Shown in pieces: positions 1 to 12,610 of a stretch of DNA of 64,000 bases. The notes under the pieces were generated by a model that saw only the letters and a program-made list of their open reading frames with translations, searched no databases and was not told the origin of the DNA. Source of the stretch: Ceriagrion tenellum (Eukaryota > Arthropoda > Insecta > Odonata > Coenagrionidae); contig OY720639.1 of the NCBI GenBank assembly GCA_963169105.1, forward strand, positions 119,557,117-119,621,116. Reading direction: 5' to 3'. Position 1 is the stretch's first letter, and each line of letters opens with the position of its first letter. Both the position numbers and the translations under genes were made by a program.

Positions 1-1116
1 AATAGAATAAGAAACAAAATGAGGGTATTATAAATATTTCACGGAATGGAGTTATGACGCTCATTTCCTCAGTAATACGCAGTAGTTGGTGCGGTTGTTC
101 TGCGCAAGCAATGTGTTCCATGACACCGTACCAAAAGAAAGAAGTATTCTCGGGATAAGATTGACGCCTGCATGTGTTGTAGTATTAGTGTGAGGTCAGG
201 AAATCATGATGTTTCAACAAAGTGTTTGAAGCGTCGTTTAAGCTAAAAAAATGGGTCTCAGTAGTTTTTATTAGAAAAAAGTAATGAAAGTGTTAAGGAA
301 AAGGAGTGCAAATCAACGAATCGTGGAAGTTCCATCTAAGCCATATTATCTATTCCGGTAGCTGTAGATTCTGTGATGAGAGTGAATGTATGTATTGCGT
401 TGCGATTAACGTGTATTTAGCCACGGTGTGGTTTTCACACAAAGGATTGTTTCAATGGCCGTTATGTCATCTGGGACACCATCTTTTTATCAAAGTATAT
501 TATTATAGCTATTTCTATATTGTTAATTTTTTACTTCTTTCACTTCAAAAAGACGAGGACCTGAATTTTACTGAAAGCTATTTCTTATTTTGGGAGATGG
601 ATTGGTAGTTAAGTAGCTCGGATGGATTGTTAGTCCGTCCATTGCAGTCAAGATGTCTTCTGGTGTCTTGTACATTAATCAATCCATTATTTAAAATTGT
701 TAAAGATTACAATTAGAAGGCAGTATTGTACTGTATCTCGTGTAAATATATAATATGTATAATTAAAATACAATGTATCTGATATTTTTGTGTTCGAAAT
801 ATATATTTGGAGCTATATTTTAGAATGATTACTTGTAAATATCTCTCTTTTTGTGCCTTCATTTCCTCGAAGATAAATCAAGGTTGACAGATAATGTACA
901 GAAAATTTCTATGGTATTTTCTTAATTACTTGTCTTTTTAGCATTATTTGTATAGTGCCACATCATCCCTATATTTGGTAGCCTTGTATAGAGCAGAGAT
1001 ATCCAGTGCGCATTTCACGTTATGCGAATCAAACTCGGGCGTAAATAACTGACTAAGAAAATAAAAAAAGCGACGTAAATTTATGATTTTACACTTTCCC
1101 GGCGAATTAAATTAGT
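1..1116. other. Unit A 5' flank, no gene recognised
   Basis: AT-rich sequence. A 100-codon open frame at 306-608 occurs unchanged in unit B but has no recognisable motif, no plausible start context (it opens at GTG) and no splice signals that I can defend. The first about 620 bases are shared with unit C in diverged form. Confidence 0.6.
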
Positions 1117-1299
1117 GTAAATTTCTCGGGCTCGCCACCGGGTAAGATTTTTATAGACAGCCGACGTTTCGGGTTCCGACTCGTCACCCATTCTCAAGGC
1201 TAAGAATGACAATTAGCCTTGAGAATGGGTGACGAGTCGGATCCCGAAACGTCGGCTGTCTATAAAAATCTTACCCGGTGGCGAGCCCGAGAAATTTAC
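1117..1299. repeat. 183-bp foldback palindrome (unit A)
   Basis: Two 87-bp arms (1117-1203 and 1213-1299) are reverse complements around a 9-bp loop, with one mismatch: the left arm has GGTTCC where the right predicts GGATCC. The arms contain CGAGTCGG...CCGAAACGTCGG, a pattern I associate with dispersed insect repeats. No open reading frame and no clear target duplication are visible. It is probably a foldback element or two copies of a small repeat in inverted orientation. Confidence 0.9.
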
Positions 1300-2487
1300 G
1301 CTACGTAAATTATTCAAGTGGATTTTTACTTTTCAACGCAAAAACTTGGCACCGAAAACTACGAACTCACTCACCTGAGAAACTCGCCAACCTGCGCGGT
1401 TAGTTATGCGTAACATTCCCAACATAAATATAACAATAAAATTCTCGGAAATTTATTTCAGCCAAAATGTTAAATATTGGAAATGCTCGCCCCACGCTTA
1501 AAAAGACGTCAATTCGTATCATTCGTTCAACCATATAGTTTTACCTTTCTTCTTTGAGTTTCAAGAAACTAATTTTTGACCAAGTGTTATGGATGATTGA
1601 TATCCCGGAATCCTTTACTAGCAAGCTATTGAACAGAATCCTCTAGGATAATGGCGTCAATCGTTTACCTTAATGCATGGCACGATGAATTATTGAAATT
1701 TCAGACAAGGTTTTCGAGTCAACATTTTCGCACAATTGAAAATAAGCATTTTCATGAGAGTAAACCTAGCTTTATACATTTCGGAATCATTCGCTACGAT
1801 TAATGCTCGTCACCAAAATTTATTATGATTCCAGAGAGAAATTTTCAAAATCATAATTATTGAGGTTGTTGAGTACGCGAAATAGAGCGCTGAAACGTGC
1901 ACCAATAGGCGGTAGCTATGGACGACGATTTGTAAGGTTTTCAGCCCTCATATTGGCATACTAAGCATTCTGGAAGACTTCGACAAAAAAAAATAAAAAA
2001 ACTTTCGGGATATTAAATAATTTCTGATGACATGAGTGGCGCTAGTTGAAATCGCTTCCCTGGCTACCTCTTTAATGTAGTACCTACAGCGACTTATTTT
2101 CACCAAAAAAAAGTTGTGTGAAATGCGCGTCTTAGTTACTCAAGTAGCAGTCAATATCCACTGGATAACCATACAGTATCTAAATTCATATCCATATAAT
2201 ATCTAGATTTATCCATATAACATTTCATGGACATCCATAGAATATCCAAAGTTCCCTGTTTTAGACATCTATAGAATATCCAAAATCATTGTGATTAGAT
2301 ATCATTACCATAACCATCAAATTTTTTTCTGAATATTTCCTAACTTTCGAATTTTTCCCATATATGACCACAATCATAACAGAAATGAAATGCAATAGGC
2401 ATTTAATATGGGTTTATATTTTCTTTTTTAAACATTGCAAAATTTTGGATGTTGGAGTCAATCTGAGAGAGAAAGACAATTACTTAT
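1300..2487. other. Non-coding flank with short ATCCATA-type repeats
   Basis: No gene is seen. Between about 2150 and 2290 short words such as ATATCCA and TCCATAGAATATCCA recur several times, giving a degenerate simple repeat. The same holds at 36080-36215 in unit B. Confidence 0.5.
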
Positions 2488-2880
2488 TCAAAACCTTTAC
2501 ATGTCCCATACTGCTCCAGATAAGGTAGATGGTGATGGAGAATCAGGATGGGCAGTATTATGAAGAAGAGTGAGACAGGGTTGCCTAATGTTGCCTGTGC
2601 AATTCAATACACTTGTTATAGAAATGTTAAGAGAGGCTTGAGAGGAACTTTCAGCAGGTAAGATGGAGAGAGGGGACAGGAGGAAAGAGGGGGAAGACAT
2701 GTTTTTGGATGACCATGCATTGATAACCGAGTCAGCAAAGCAGTTACAATCATTAATAAATGCATTAAAGAGTCAGTGTGAGAGGTATGGGATGAAGACT
2801 AATTATAAGAAAGCTAATGTATTATTAAGAATCTCACCCAAAATGGCTTACGCTAAGCATTCAAGTAGGAGGGCATAACT
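2488..2880 (+). pseudogene. LINE reverse transcriptase fragment (unit A)
   Basis: Frames joined across stops encode RRVRQGCLMLPVQFN, the degenerate form of the non-LTR reverse transcriptase motif VRQGCPLSPLLFN. After a gap comes FLDDHALITES, the relic of the FADD catalytic box, then QLQSLINALKSQCERYGMKTNYKKA, the conserved helix-and-lysine segment that follows it. Only the palm core remains, roughly 130 codons against about 900-1000 in a full element. It is interrupted by stops and has lost the first residue pattern of the catalytic box, so it is dead. The clade (CR1/Jockey-like or other) cannot be fixed from this piece. Confidence 0.8.
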
Positions 2881-3495
2881 TAGAGCGGAAAGGAGATTAC
2901 AGTTACATCACATCGTCTCTGCTATTCTTATCCTAAAGCTACATACCACAACATTAATGCCTATGAGGTGGGACTCAAAGGTGTGGTTTGTGTGGCTGGC
3001 TCGTTCCTGACTACCATGGCTAGCTGATGTTTGAAATGTGGTCACTTATGTGAATATCACCTCTAGTGGAGCTTCATTTGGCTCTTATGAAGATAATAAT
3101 TTATATTATTTTATTTTTCCAATAAATCTGTATTAGCTATAATCCTCACTAAAGGTACAAGGGGTATAAGGGAAATGGAATTCTCACCTATAGAAGGTAA
3201 TAAATTAAAATAAATTATTGCACTTTCAACTCATTGTAACGCATAAATCAAAGGAAATTGAGCTCTACGGTCTCTCAAGATAGCAAAATTAAAAGAGTCT
3301 CCAATAGCCGTAAAAAATGGCACCACTCGTCAAACATGCAACCACACAACACATACTTTGTTGGTTTGCGGGAAAGGGGATTCCACAGCAGGGACCAACC
3401 ACTGCCTCTCTACCAGAATACCCTCCTGTGATGGTTTACGGGAATGTTACTTCCTCGCCAGTGACCACCACCGACACACGCACTCAATCCAGTTG

Positions 3496-3592
3496 GGATC
3501 CTTTTCGAGGGTTAATGGGACCCTGTTAAGGATGCCTGGGTTGTAACCTGAGATCCTTCATAGGGCTGATGGGACTGTACTAAGGATGCCTA
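3496..3592. repeat. Two-unit tandem repeat, period about 55 bp (unit A)
   Basis: GATCCTT...GGGTTAATGGGACC...AAGGATGCCT and GATCCTT...GGGCTGATGGGACT...AAGGATGCCT follow each other at about 55-bp spacing. The repeat lies in a moderately GC-rich repeat fragment (about 3310-3655) of unknown family. The counterpart in unit B is at 37424-37520. Confidence 0.7.
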
Positions 3593-3720
3593 TTCATTAC
3601 TACAATCACACTCACAAGCACTCAAATCACTCACTCACACACACAGACGGGCCCAACTTATGGGAGAAATCGCTCAAAAAGGGTGTGGTCAAAATATAAA
3701 CACAAAGACAAACGAGGGTG

Positions 3721-3770
3721 AGCGTCGGATACGCGTATTTCGGCCGCAAGGTGGCCCTCTTCAGCGAGCT
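3721..3770 (-). ncRNA. Hammerhead-ribozyme-like motif (unit A)
   Basis: Read on the minus strand from 3770, the sequence gives AGCTCG, then the core CTGAAGA, a G, GGCC-loop-GGCC, and GAAATACGCGTATC. This fits a type I hammerhead: core 1 CUGANGA, stem II GGCC/GGCC with a 7-base loop, core 2 GAAA, a very short self-complementary stem III (AUACG/CGUAU), and C at the cleavage position. Stem I is UCG/CGA plus AGC/GCU with one bulged C. Tiny stem III hammerheads are known from Penelope-like retroelements and retrozymes. One extra G between CUGAAGA and stem II departs from the consensus, so activity is uncertain. No Penelope reverse transcriptase is seen nearby. Confidence 0.5.
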
Positions 3771-6700
3771 GAAGGGAAAAGCACTTGCAACACGAGGTTG
3801 TAAGATTTTCTTTTAATTTTGCTAACATAGTAACGCTTATTGCAAACACATGATAATCCACAAAGTAAAAATATTAGACAGAAGAAATATTTGAAAATGA
3901 GTTATGTGAGTTTATTTTGAGTTTAAAAATCATGACAATGCATTGGAATTTTAAATACACCATGGCGATTTAACTAAAATTAAGATCACTGTGAGATCAT
4001 AGAAATGTAGGCATAAGACTGGAAGATAATACAGCAAGATCGTTACTTGCAAAAAGGACAAAAGTAAAATGAGAAACATGAAGTCATAACTTTAATTCAA
4101 AAATGAAATACTCGGCATTGATTTTTGCTTGTTGCAAATATAAAAGTATAAACAGGAGCCGTGAGAAGAATGATACCTCACATGTTTCAATAATTAATAA
4201 CCAGAAATTATCCAAACTTATCACTGAGTTGAAGTAAAAATATAGACCAACGTAATGTCATAACTTTAGACATGACACTGTCTCTAGAAGAAAACTACAA
4301 TGAGAGCATTATGATAAGGATGAAAACATAAAAGGACACAGTTCTGAGCTTTTTATGAGCATCAATTCCAGGAGAGCCTCAGACCTTATCTATAACATAT
4401 TGAATGAAAGAGCTAATCTAATGACATTTATCTTCGTGCATAGAAATTCCTATCCCATGAACCCATTATTGCCAGGGGGAAATTTTGAGTCATCTCCTAT
4501 GGTGAGCATTTGCTGACTTGAATTTCATCTCAAATTGTAACGAGCTCTAAGGAATAATGTTAAATTCATTATTTGTTTGCCTTGTTTGCAGTTTTAAATG
4601 AAATATTGAACCAGCCAATTTATTTATATATATTATATATAAATATATAATTTATCATCGTAACAATATCAGACTTCAAATAAGGATTCATTTATAAAAA
4701 AAAGTGGATTAAGACATTGAGTTGTTAAAACATTGTGTAGACACAATCATGCACTGGCTCTAGTCATGACTAAACAGAAGACATATCTGGACAATCATAC
4801 AACTAAACCCAAGACCAGACATTGCCATCTTCATTATTAATTGATACATTGGGATCACTTGCTTAGTGGAACCACAGTAAATCATTGCATAAGACACTTC
4901 AAATATTGCACTACAAACTGCAAGTGCAGGTCTCAGATTTCTCATCTAATGACAATACTTCTGATATGAACCTTCAAAATAAACAGTCAAATCTCTATAT
5001 AAATAAATTAATTTTAGTTTTTAAGTTATTTGTTTTTATTTATTAATTTATTTTAAATAATTTAGTAACTAAAATTTATTAAATAAATAAATTTGAGTTT
5101 CTCTGAATATTTTTACTGCATTGGGATAAACAATAAGGTCCCTAACCCTTGTCCTCTTCCAAGACGTATGGCATTAGCTTAGTAGTGAGACTGACTAGAT
5201 CAGATTCTCTACCCTATATCTCAGCTATTAAACTAGACCTATATGCCAGCAGCCTTTTAACGGCACCATGCTAAATGTTCTTACCTTACTTCATCCGCTT
5301 CCCTCCTGTATAAATTTGAAATGCCAGTGATATACATTTTCATCTGACAACGCAAATTTAAAGCAAAATTTTGTGATCAATAGCTACTTTTACTGTTAAA
5401 TACTGAGGAAAATTCCACAGGATGAAAGTGCACGGCGTGCACACTAAAGGTACGGCGAATAGGAGGTAGTAATACATATGGCTGCCTATCCTATTCCACT
5501 ACATGGTGGCTTGGAACGTGTACGGATGTCTAGCTCCAAGTCACACTGTCTAGGAGGGAAATGGAAACGTCTTGAGTTCGGTTTCCGAGCAAACATCCAT
5601 TGCATCAAGAGTATTAATTTATAATATGTCCCATAAAATTGGTAGAAATGATCCTGAGAAGATACTATATTAAGTATTAAAACTTCAACTTCACTTCGAA
5701 TTCAACTCACCAGATGCACCATTACGTAATAAAACAAGTTTTTTGGCACGCCAAGTAGACATAGTAAAACATATCGAATCAAACCCTTCTCCGCTCCATG
5801 GGATTTCAATATTTTGAGGTTATCTATTGCCCAGATAGATTTTCTCAGAGAATAAGCGAAGAGCCTGAGGGGGGTTTTTCTAGTAAAATTTCATTATATC
5901 ATGAATAATTAGTATTGTTAAATTCCGAAGAACTGACAGAAACCATACTCAGAAGACGTATAGGTAAAACTTTTCCTCCTTCTTCAGCAGCATGTTATAT
6001 TACAATTAAGAATCGAATATTGATAATGTTTGTCCACTTTATGATAAGAACTGAAGCGGGTAGAATAGATCAGAGATGAGGATAACGTCTCATTTTTGCT
6101 AAACTGATAAACGAAAAATATTAAACAACACATAGCTAACGACATCCTTCCATAACTCTTCTGTGCCAATGGTCACGAACCCTGTAGCCTTGCATAACAA
6201 GTCCCCATGTTACATTAGTCAGTGTCACTCGCATTTATTACAAAATATGAAGATGGTTTCCACATTAGCATCTTCCCAATACAGTCCAATCATCATGATA
6301 AAAAGTCTCTGAGTCACACGGTGTCAATTTCTTTAATTCAACTCTTATGCCTTACAGGTTAATAAATGCTCTTCACGACTAAATTCAGTAAACACTGCTA
6401 TCAAAAGAAGATTGAATCTCATTTCAAGTGTATGGCACAAATTTAAAAGAATTTGTAGAAAAAGGTAATGTTACTTATTACAAAAATTTGTGAATTGATT
6501 TAATTGAATGCAGTTATCTAATTAGGAGGACTGACTATTATTAATACATGATAAAAAATTACTCCCCACACATTAATTCTGTAAACACATCAGTCAATGC
6601 ATAACAAAATTATCTGGTAACCTGCCAGAAATGTGTAGAATTAATTAATGCAAATTATGACAATTATGTTGCAATTGGATTTAATTCAACTCATTTCTTA

Positions 6701-7227
6701 CGTAAGAGAAATTACAAGAAAAGTGTTTTTGAGTTCTTCCATGAAAACTGTTGCAATTTTCTAGCAAATTCAGAAATCTAACGCAAATATCACAGTTCGG
6801 TGTATCTCAAAGAATCTTATAATTACTCGAAAAGTGTATTTTGCTGCCAAAACGTCATTTATGATCCCAAGAAAAAACAGGATAAGACACCCTGCTTGGC
6901 CATGTTGACTGTGGTTCGGTCTTTGGGGAGTTAGATAGACATGCTATTCTCCATTCCGTGGTGGATCTATTGAGCATTTAGGCTCCCATTTTACAACATG
7001 GTGGTGATTCTTCGACTTACGTCCGTTGGAAGGAAAAAATTAGGCTGCTATTGGATTTCTTAGATACGAATGACTGGTCTGAGAAATCGAAGCCTAAAAT
7101 GACTCTCTCTAGCTCGTTTACAGAGTTTTCAAAAATTTTACCGCATCCCCCTAACATTTGAGCCCACGTAGTCCAATCTGCAAGTACTTGGCGCCAAACC
7201 GAACCAACATGCCTTAAAACGTATGTA
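3771..7227. other. AT-rich flank without recognised genes
   Basis: Short open frames (60-106 codons) are all of the kind expected by chance or are shared only because of the duplication. AT-only palindromic stretches lie at 4620-4655 and 4985-5095. A small GC palindrome (GTGCACGGCGTGCAC) lies near 5430. The unit B counterpart is 37699-41160. Confidence 0.5.
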
Positions 7228-10200
7228 CAGTGGCGGAAGAAATTAACGCAAAATTTTTCGCGCGCCAGAATGCGGCATTTTTGGGAACTTATAGGAGCAG
7301 TACACACTCCAAAGACTGGCAACACTGAGGAAAACATCGTCTACCGCAATTATTTGAAATCCACCTTGCAGCTCACATTTGTCGGAGCCTAGAACTTAGT
7401 CATCAGTCGCCTTATTTTTGAGCTTTCGTCTCATATTATTCGCACATTCAGTCGTGGTGCATCGCTGTGTTTGTTTCAGCATGGTTCTTACGTCGAATGA
7501 TATCATTTATACAGAAAGACTGATTATAAAAAATATTCACTATCCCACCCAATTCAGTATACTATATGCTAAAATCTTCATCTTCTACCACCAAGGGATA
7601 TTTATTGTGGTCGTCTTTTTGAGTGACGCGTACTGCATCTGTTTCACCGAAATGATATAAATCGAGATTTATCCGCACCAAATGTCGATACAAAAAAGAT
7701 TTAATTGAAATAAGTATAGCCTACTTGATGTTATTGTTCACGATTTTCCATTTGTAGACTGACGAAGTTCCTTTAACGGATATTTATAAAATTCAAAATG
7801 GATATTTATTAATGAATCGTTCTTGTCCCAATATAAATCCGTCCTTAGTTCGTCAGAATGGGATTAAACTATGAAAATATACGTAAATGTATATAATTTC
7901 ACGAAGTAAAAATAAATGTGCTCGCATCGATACCGAATAATCTAGGCATATTTTCCCGATATTTCTTTCATCTTAACACAGGAAGCTTGATGACGAGCTG
8001 TCCACTGTTAAGCTTTATCTAGTAAATGCAGGATATACGAATAAACATTCAGAAAAGTTTACCCAAATTAGGTGTAGCTATGGATAACATATGGATGATT
8101 GCATAATATCTTATATGCTTAGCTATAAATTCGCCGCATATATGAAATTAACAAAAAGCCTTTTAAAAGACTTCAGTTTGGAGTAGAATATCATTAATGA
8201 AAAAAAATTAATAGGTAACGTTAATGCTGTAGCTGTCAGATGTATTTGGATAGCTAAAGAGTGGTCCGTGTTCGATTTTTAATGAATGCAAATGAGTTTT
8301 TATATAAACTTCCTCATATTGGCGATATGAATGAATGTAATGTGTAGCTGCAATGACTGGCTGATAATATGAAATTTTTAAATACAAAAGAGATAAAATT
8401 TGCCGAATAAAAATAATTTTACTTGACCAGAAATTGAATGAAAAACTCAAAAATGTCTCCACCAGGGGTGGGATCACGGTTCTTTTCTTCTTATGGTAAT
8501 TGTTGTCATCCAAAAGGTAAGCCGCATTGGTAGGGCAATGCGCAAGGTTCTGGGAGCGCACTCAACTGCTATGTAGTACCCGATCTTTCTTGATGACGAT
8601 CACGTTTTCGAGATCATGAGCGTACTCGAACAAAGTAATTATGAAGAAACATGATTGCGATTCCGGTTTGCAACCCAGTAACAACTACTGAGCTTTCTTA
8701 TGTCAAGGCACTTTAAGATGATGTTTCGTATCCTTTCGGTGAATTTTTTTGCGTCCATATGCGTTACTGTGAACTAAGTTACTTTTAAAATGAGTGGTGG
8801 TATTGTCTACGAACGTTTGAAGTAACTAAAGGATAGGAAAAAGCATACTACTCTCCCAGGAATACAAACAGAAAGAAGTAGATCTCGGATTTCACCTCAT
8901 CAGCCCAGACCATTCCAATCAATCGCCATTAGTTCCCCTCATGGATGGATTTGGAGGCCAGCTACCTTTAGTCTGTGTTAATGCAACGAGCAATCTTGGA
9001 TCTTGAGGATCCCTACAGGTTTCCCCGTGTCGATACAAAGCTCCACCAATACTAATCCATTCAAAATCGGAATGTATGAAGGGCGCATTATACTGATTGG
9101 GAAATAGTATGCCTTTAATAAGAGCTTACTTTCCCCTTGTGTTGCGGGCGATACCGTTTCTGCCGTAGATAATGTTTCGGACGCCAGGCGTTTAACTCAC
9201 AGGAAAGAAGTGGTATTTGACTTCTCTTACGCCCTTAAAAGTATTTGACGGGGGCTTCCGATTTTTTCGAAGTGCGACGAGCCTTTTCTTTCTGGTGCAG
9301 CAAGTATTTGAAACCTGTGCGTTATTCACAACAACAAACCACCCCGACCATCACCACCCGGAATTTGCCCAAGGTTTACTGATGACTACTTCATTGAGAC
9401 GAGCGACGATAGACGAACAAGCAGAGCGGAGAGCGCAAGCCGAGATACTGTTCAAAGTTTTAGCGGCCTCTCCCAAAATTCTTGGAGGAAAGAAAGATCT
9501 TATTAGCCTTAAAGTATGCCTCATTTTTCTCCCAGGCGGAGGAATCGGATAGTAGGTTTGTAAAAGGCAAAAACATTAGTCGAAAAATTACCCGAAGAGG
9601 TGTTGCGCCTTCAACTTTCACCCACTGATCTTTTATTTGGTGTTTAAAAGTAAAAAAAAAACCTATTTCTTACTACTATCAAACGAAATTCATTAAATTC
9701 ATGTCCGCTATAATAAGAACTATGTTTAATCAAATGTATATCAATATTCATTTTTCGCCCGCAACTAGGAACACGGTTAATGTATTGCTCATAGCAAACC
9801 TAGAAAACAATACTGGGAAAGCTTCAAATACCGTTTTAAAGATATTTTGTAGAAAATTCCACCCTTGTTTGGTCTCTCTTTCAGATAAGTGATCGGTATT
9901 TACAAGTTTGGCAGATAGAACCAAACTCTAATTCCTAATAAAAATAATTTCCCTCTTTACTAAATCATTTCAAAGTAATTTAAAGGTGAATATAGCATCA
10001 GGTAAGTTCACTAAATCGAGTAAGTGACACAATCAAAGATCCGGTCTATTCCCTCCTTCATGAATAGCTTTTCATTGAGTGGTGAATTGGCGAATAAGTG
10101 GATATGAGCATCATACGATAGACAGGACGTAGAAATCAAGTGGGGCCGAGTACCCGAGAATGGGAAGTAAACATCTCATTCGACGACCAAGGAGACCGCT

Positions 10201-11256
10201 CTGATTCTTTTGCAAAGCCCGAATATGTGTAAAACTCACACACTCATGGATGAGGTCAATATCCATTCCCTGGGCCTTCCGCGGATTCCTGCGAAGTTTT
10301 GGCTGCAATAAAGTCACATCGCGTAGGTTAATTATAAAGGCACTAAAAGAGGCCACGCCAGGATTAGAACCCCAGCCATTCTTGGCCGCAGACGAACGCT
10401 CTCCCTCTAGGCTACTTCATCGATCAAGATTAATCCGCGTCCAGTGGTTCTTACTACAAAACGAAAAAAGGGAATTCTAATGTTTCCTGTAAAAACTGGA
10501 CCAAATAAAATGTTCTGGATTTTTGAAAGTAGTTTTCAGAAAGTAAATAATATTACGTTAGGAGGAATTTAGAAATTTAAGTGTTTGAGACGACCTGTAT
10601 GAACAAGGGCGGAAACTTACGTAGGGTTTTAAGGTATTGGAAATACATTTAGAGAAAAATTTTCTCCTCATGGAAACCATTCTATTCAACCAGATTTCCT
10701 ATACTTTAACTTGAAATTCTCAGGATATTACGCCAAAATGTTAATTGTAATGTATCATATTTCTCGGAAGTAGTTTAAGGCCTATTAAAACGATGTTCAT
10801 CCACAGCTATTCCCTGCACGCGGAAATACGTTTTATTGTAAGTGAATTTGATCTGGAGAATAAAAAAAAATTATGTCCCAACGAATAATGCTTTCATCGT
10901 AATATTTCTTAAGTTTTAATCAAGAAAATTTTTTTTAACGGTCCAAAGCTCTAAAAATAATATGGTAAGCATCTCTACATAATCAACTACGACTTCGGAA
11001 CTTCGACTGAGTGCGGGTCGAAGCAAGCTCATCACGTTTATAACTCCCAGACGATGTCGCGAACGTAAACCTTATTAGTATGACTATTTACATGACGCGT
11101 AAAATCGATATCCATTCATAGAGAGTTTGAATATTCCCGGTATCCATATGCTGTCTCATTGTTGTCAAGTTGTTGAAGGAAAAGCGATTTCAATTAGTTT
11201 CCGTGTACGCCGCATTCAGACGCCAATGAGTTTTGCGTTAATTTTTTCCGCCACTG
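7228..11256. mobile_element. Tc1/mariner-like insertion, 4029 bp, only in unit A
   Basis: The ends are inverted repeats: CAGTGGCGGAAGAAATTAAC at the left, and CAGTGGCGGAAAAAATTAAC read inward from the right. Both continue with GCAAAA, and similarity persists to a shared GAATGCGG(C) about 40-50 bp in. The element is flanked by TA at 7226-7227 and 11257-11258. Unit B has a single TA at the matching place (41162-41163) with continuous flanks, which proves insertion after or during the duplication history. A CAGT end with a TA duplication is typical of the Tc1/mariner superfamily. At 4 kb it is large for the group and shows no intact transposase, so it is a non-autonomous or internally scrambled copy with nested insertions. 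Confidence 0.93.
10100..10416 (-). mobile_element. tRNA-derived SINE nested in the Tc1-like element
   Basis: On the minus strand, TAGCCTAGAGGGAGAGCG (box A-like, 10398-10415) is followed about 27 bases later by GGTTCTAATCC (box B, 10361-10371), the spacing of a tRNA internal promoter. The tRNA-like head covers about 10351-10416. The 3' limit of the SINE body is a guess. The acceptor stem does not fold as an intact tRNA, so this is not called as a tRNA gene. Confidence 0.6.
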
Positions 11257-11279
11257 TACATACTTAGCGGCTACCTTGT

Positions 11280-12610
11280 GCTTCAAATTTCAACAAATTG
11301 AATCTTTCCGAACTGTAGCGAAGGAACTATCTCCAGTATTCTCCCTAGTATTACCATCTTACACTTTCCTCCTCCTTCAAAACGAACTACGTCCATCTCT
11401 TCCGCTTTCTCCGAACCTCCGCATCCAACTTCCATTCCTCTCCAGACATATACAACACTCCTTCGTTTGGCCTTCTCTTGACACATATCACCCTCCCCGT
11501 CTCACTCAACAACCCTCATCTCGAATGCATCAACCACACGTACATCCTCCCTTCGCAATGAACAAGTTTACTGTCCATAATATAATGTTTTCACCACCAT
11601 TTATTCACGTGTGTACTCAAACTCTTTTTTTCTCTCCTCTTAGAAAACGCTTCTTCAGCCAAGGCAATTCTATACTTTATATCTTTGCCATTAAACCCAT
11701 TACCCTTCAAAATTCTACCCAGGAATACAAACTGCTTGAATTGCTCTTTTTTGTGATCGCTCACCCTTATCATTCCTCCCTACTTCCTATTTATGTAGAA
11801 GCTAATCTCTATCCTATTCGTTTGGTTTATAGTCATCCAATACCTTTCACACTGTACCTCTTACGCATTCGAAGCCCAATGCAATGACATATGCAAGACT
11901 TCTTGGATTTATCCGTTGCCCTAATGCCGTTATTCTTGCTGTATTCCCTCCCTAACCCCGCTTACCATTTTTTTCTGAATACACGACTTCAAGAAAGGTG
12001 ATAGTGGGAACCCCTGCCGTACACCTGCCCAATCACAGCCAATCCCGATTCACCATCGGCTAACCTAATCATCTGGCGCCATCTGCTTCTTGTAAACATT
12101 CCGAATGAAATGTTTGTTACTACAATGGACCCTTGTATCTCCAGGACATTCAATAATTTAGTCAGTGAACCTGTTTAAAAACCTTCTCAAAATCCAAGGA
12201 GGCATCGATAAAATCTTTGCAATATTCTACGTTGCTTTCTACAGTCGACGTCTTCAACACAATTGAGCTTCGTGTCCCTTTTTTCTGATCCGAAGCAGGT
12301 AGCCTCCGCAGGATTCGTTCGCCCTGCTCTCTAGCGTTCAATTTATGACACGATTACTTCAGCCGCGATGGTTATCAAGCTCATTGTCTCGTCATCTCCA
12401 CAAGATTTTGCCCGTCTTCTCTTCGCGGTTGGACATGCAAAGCCCTCTGGCCATGTTCCATCCTCATTAATTCTACGAAGTCCAAGAAATTTCATTTTTT
12501 CGTTCATCTCCTTACGTTTTATAAACTCTGATGCGAGCCAACTCAGATCGCCTGATTTACCACCACGGTCTCAATATATTGATAGTGAACCATCAAATGA
12601 AAATTGAAGC
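11280..12610 (-). pseudogene. Antisense LINE reverse transcriptase fragment (unit A)
   Basis: Read on the minus strand, broken frames give GVRQGFPLSPF near 12030 (reverse transcriptase motif GVRQGCPLSP). Downstream, at 11591-11773, they give QFKQFVFLGRILKGNGFNGKDIKYRIALAEEAF, which matches the non-LTR segment FKYLG...I..DG....EI..RIA.A..AF after the palm. The order agrees with a LINE lying antisense to the host gene. Numerous stops and frameshifts make it inactive. The long open frame on the plus strand here (11276-11887) is only a shadow of this LINE. Confidence 0.75.

Noticed and set aside
1204..1260. Foldback arm GGTGACGAGTCGG..CCGAAACG as a hammerhead ribozyme
   Set aside because: CUGANGA is changed to GUGACGA, and the bases between it and GAAA do not form a stem in the right register.
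11276..11887. 203-codon open frame on the plus strand (and 204 codons at 41181-41795)
   Set aside because: It is a low-complexity Pro/Leu/Ser-rich shadow of an antisense LINE. The minus strand carries the recognisable reverse transcriptase segments.
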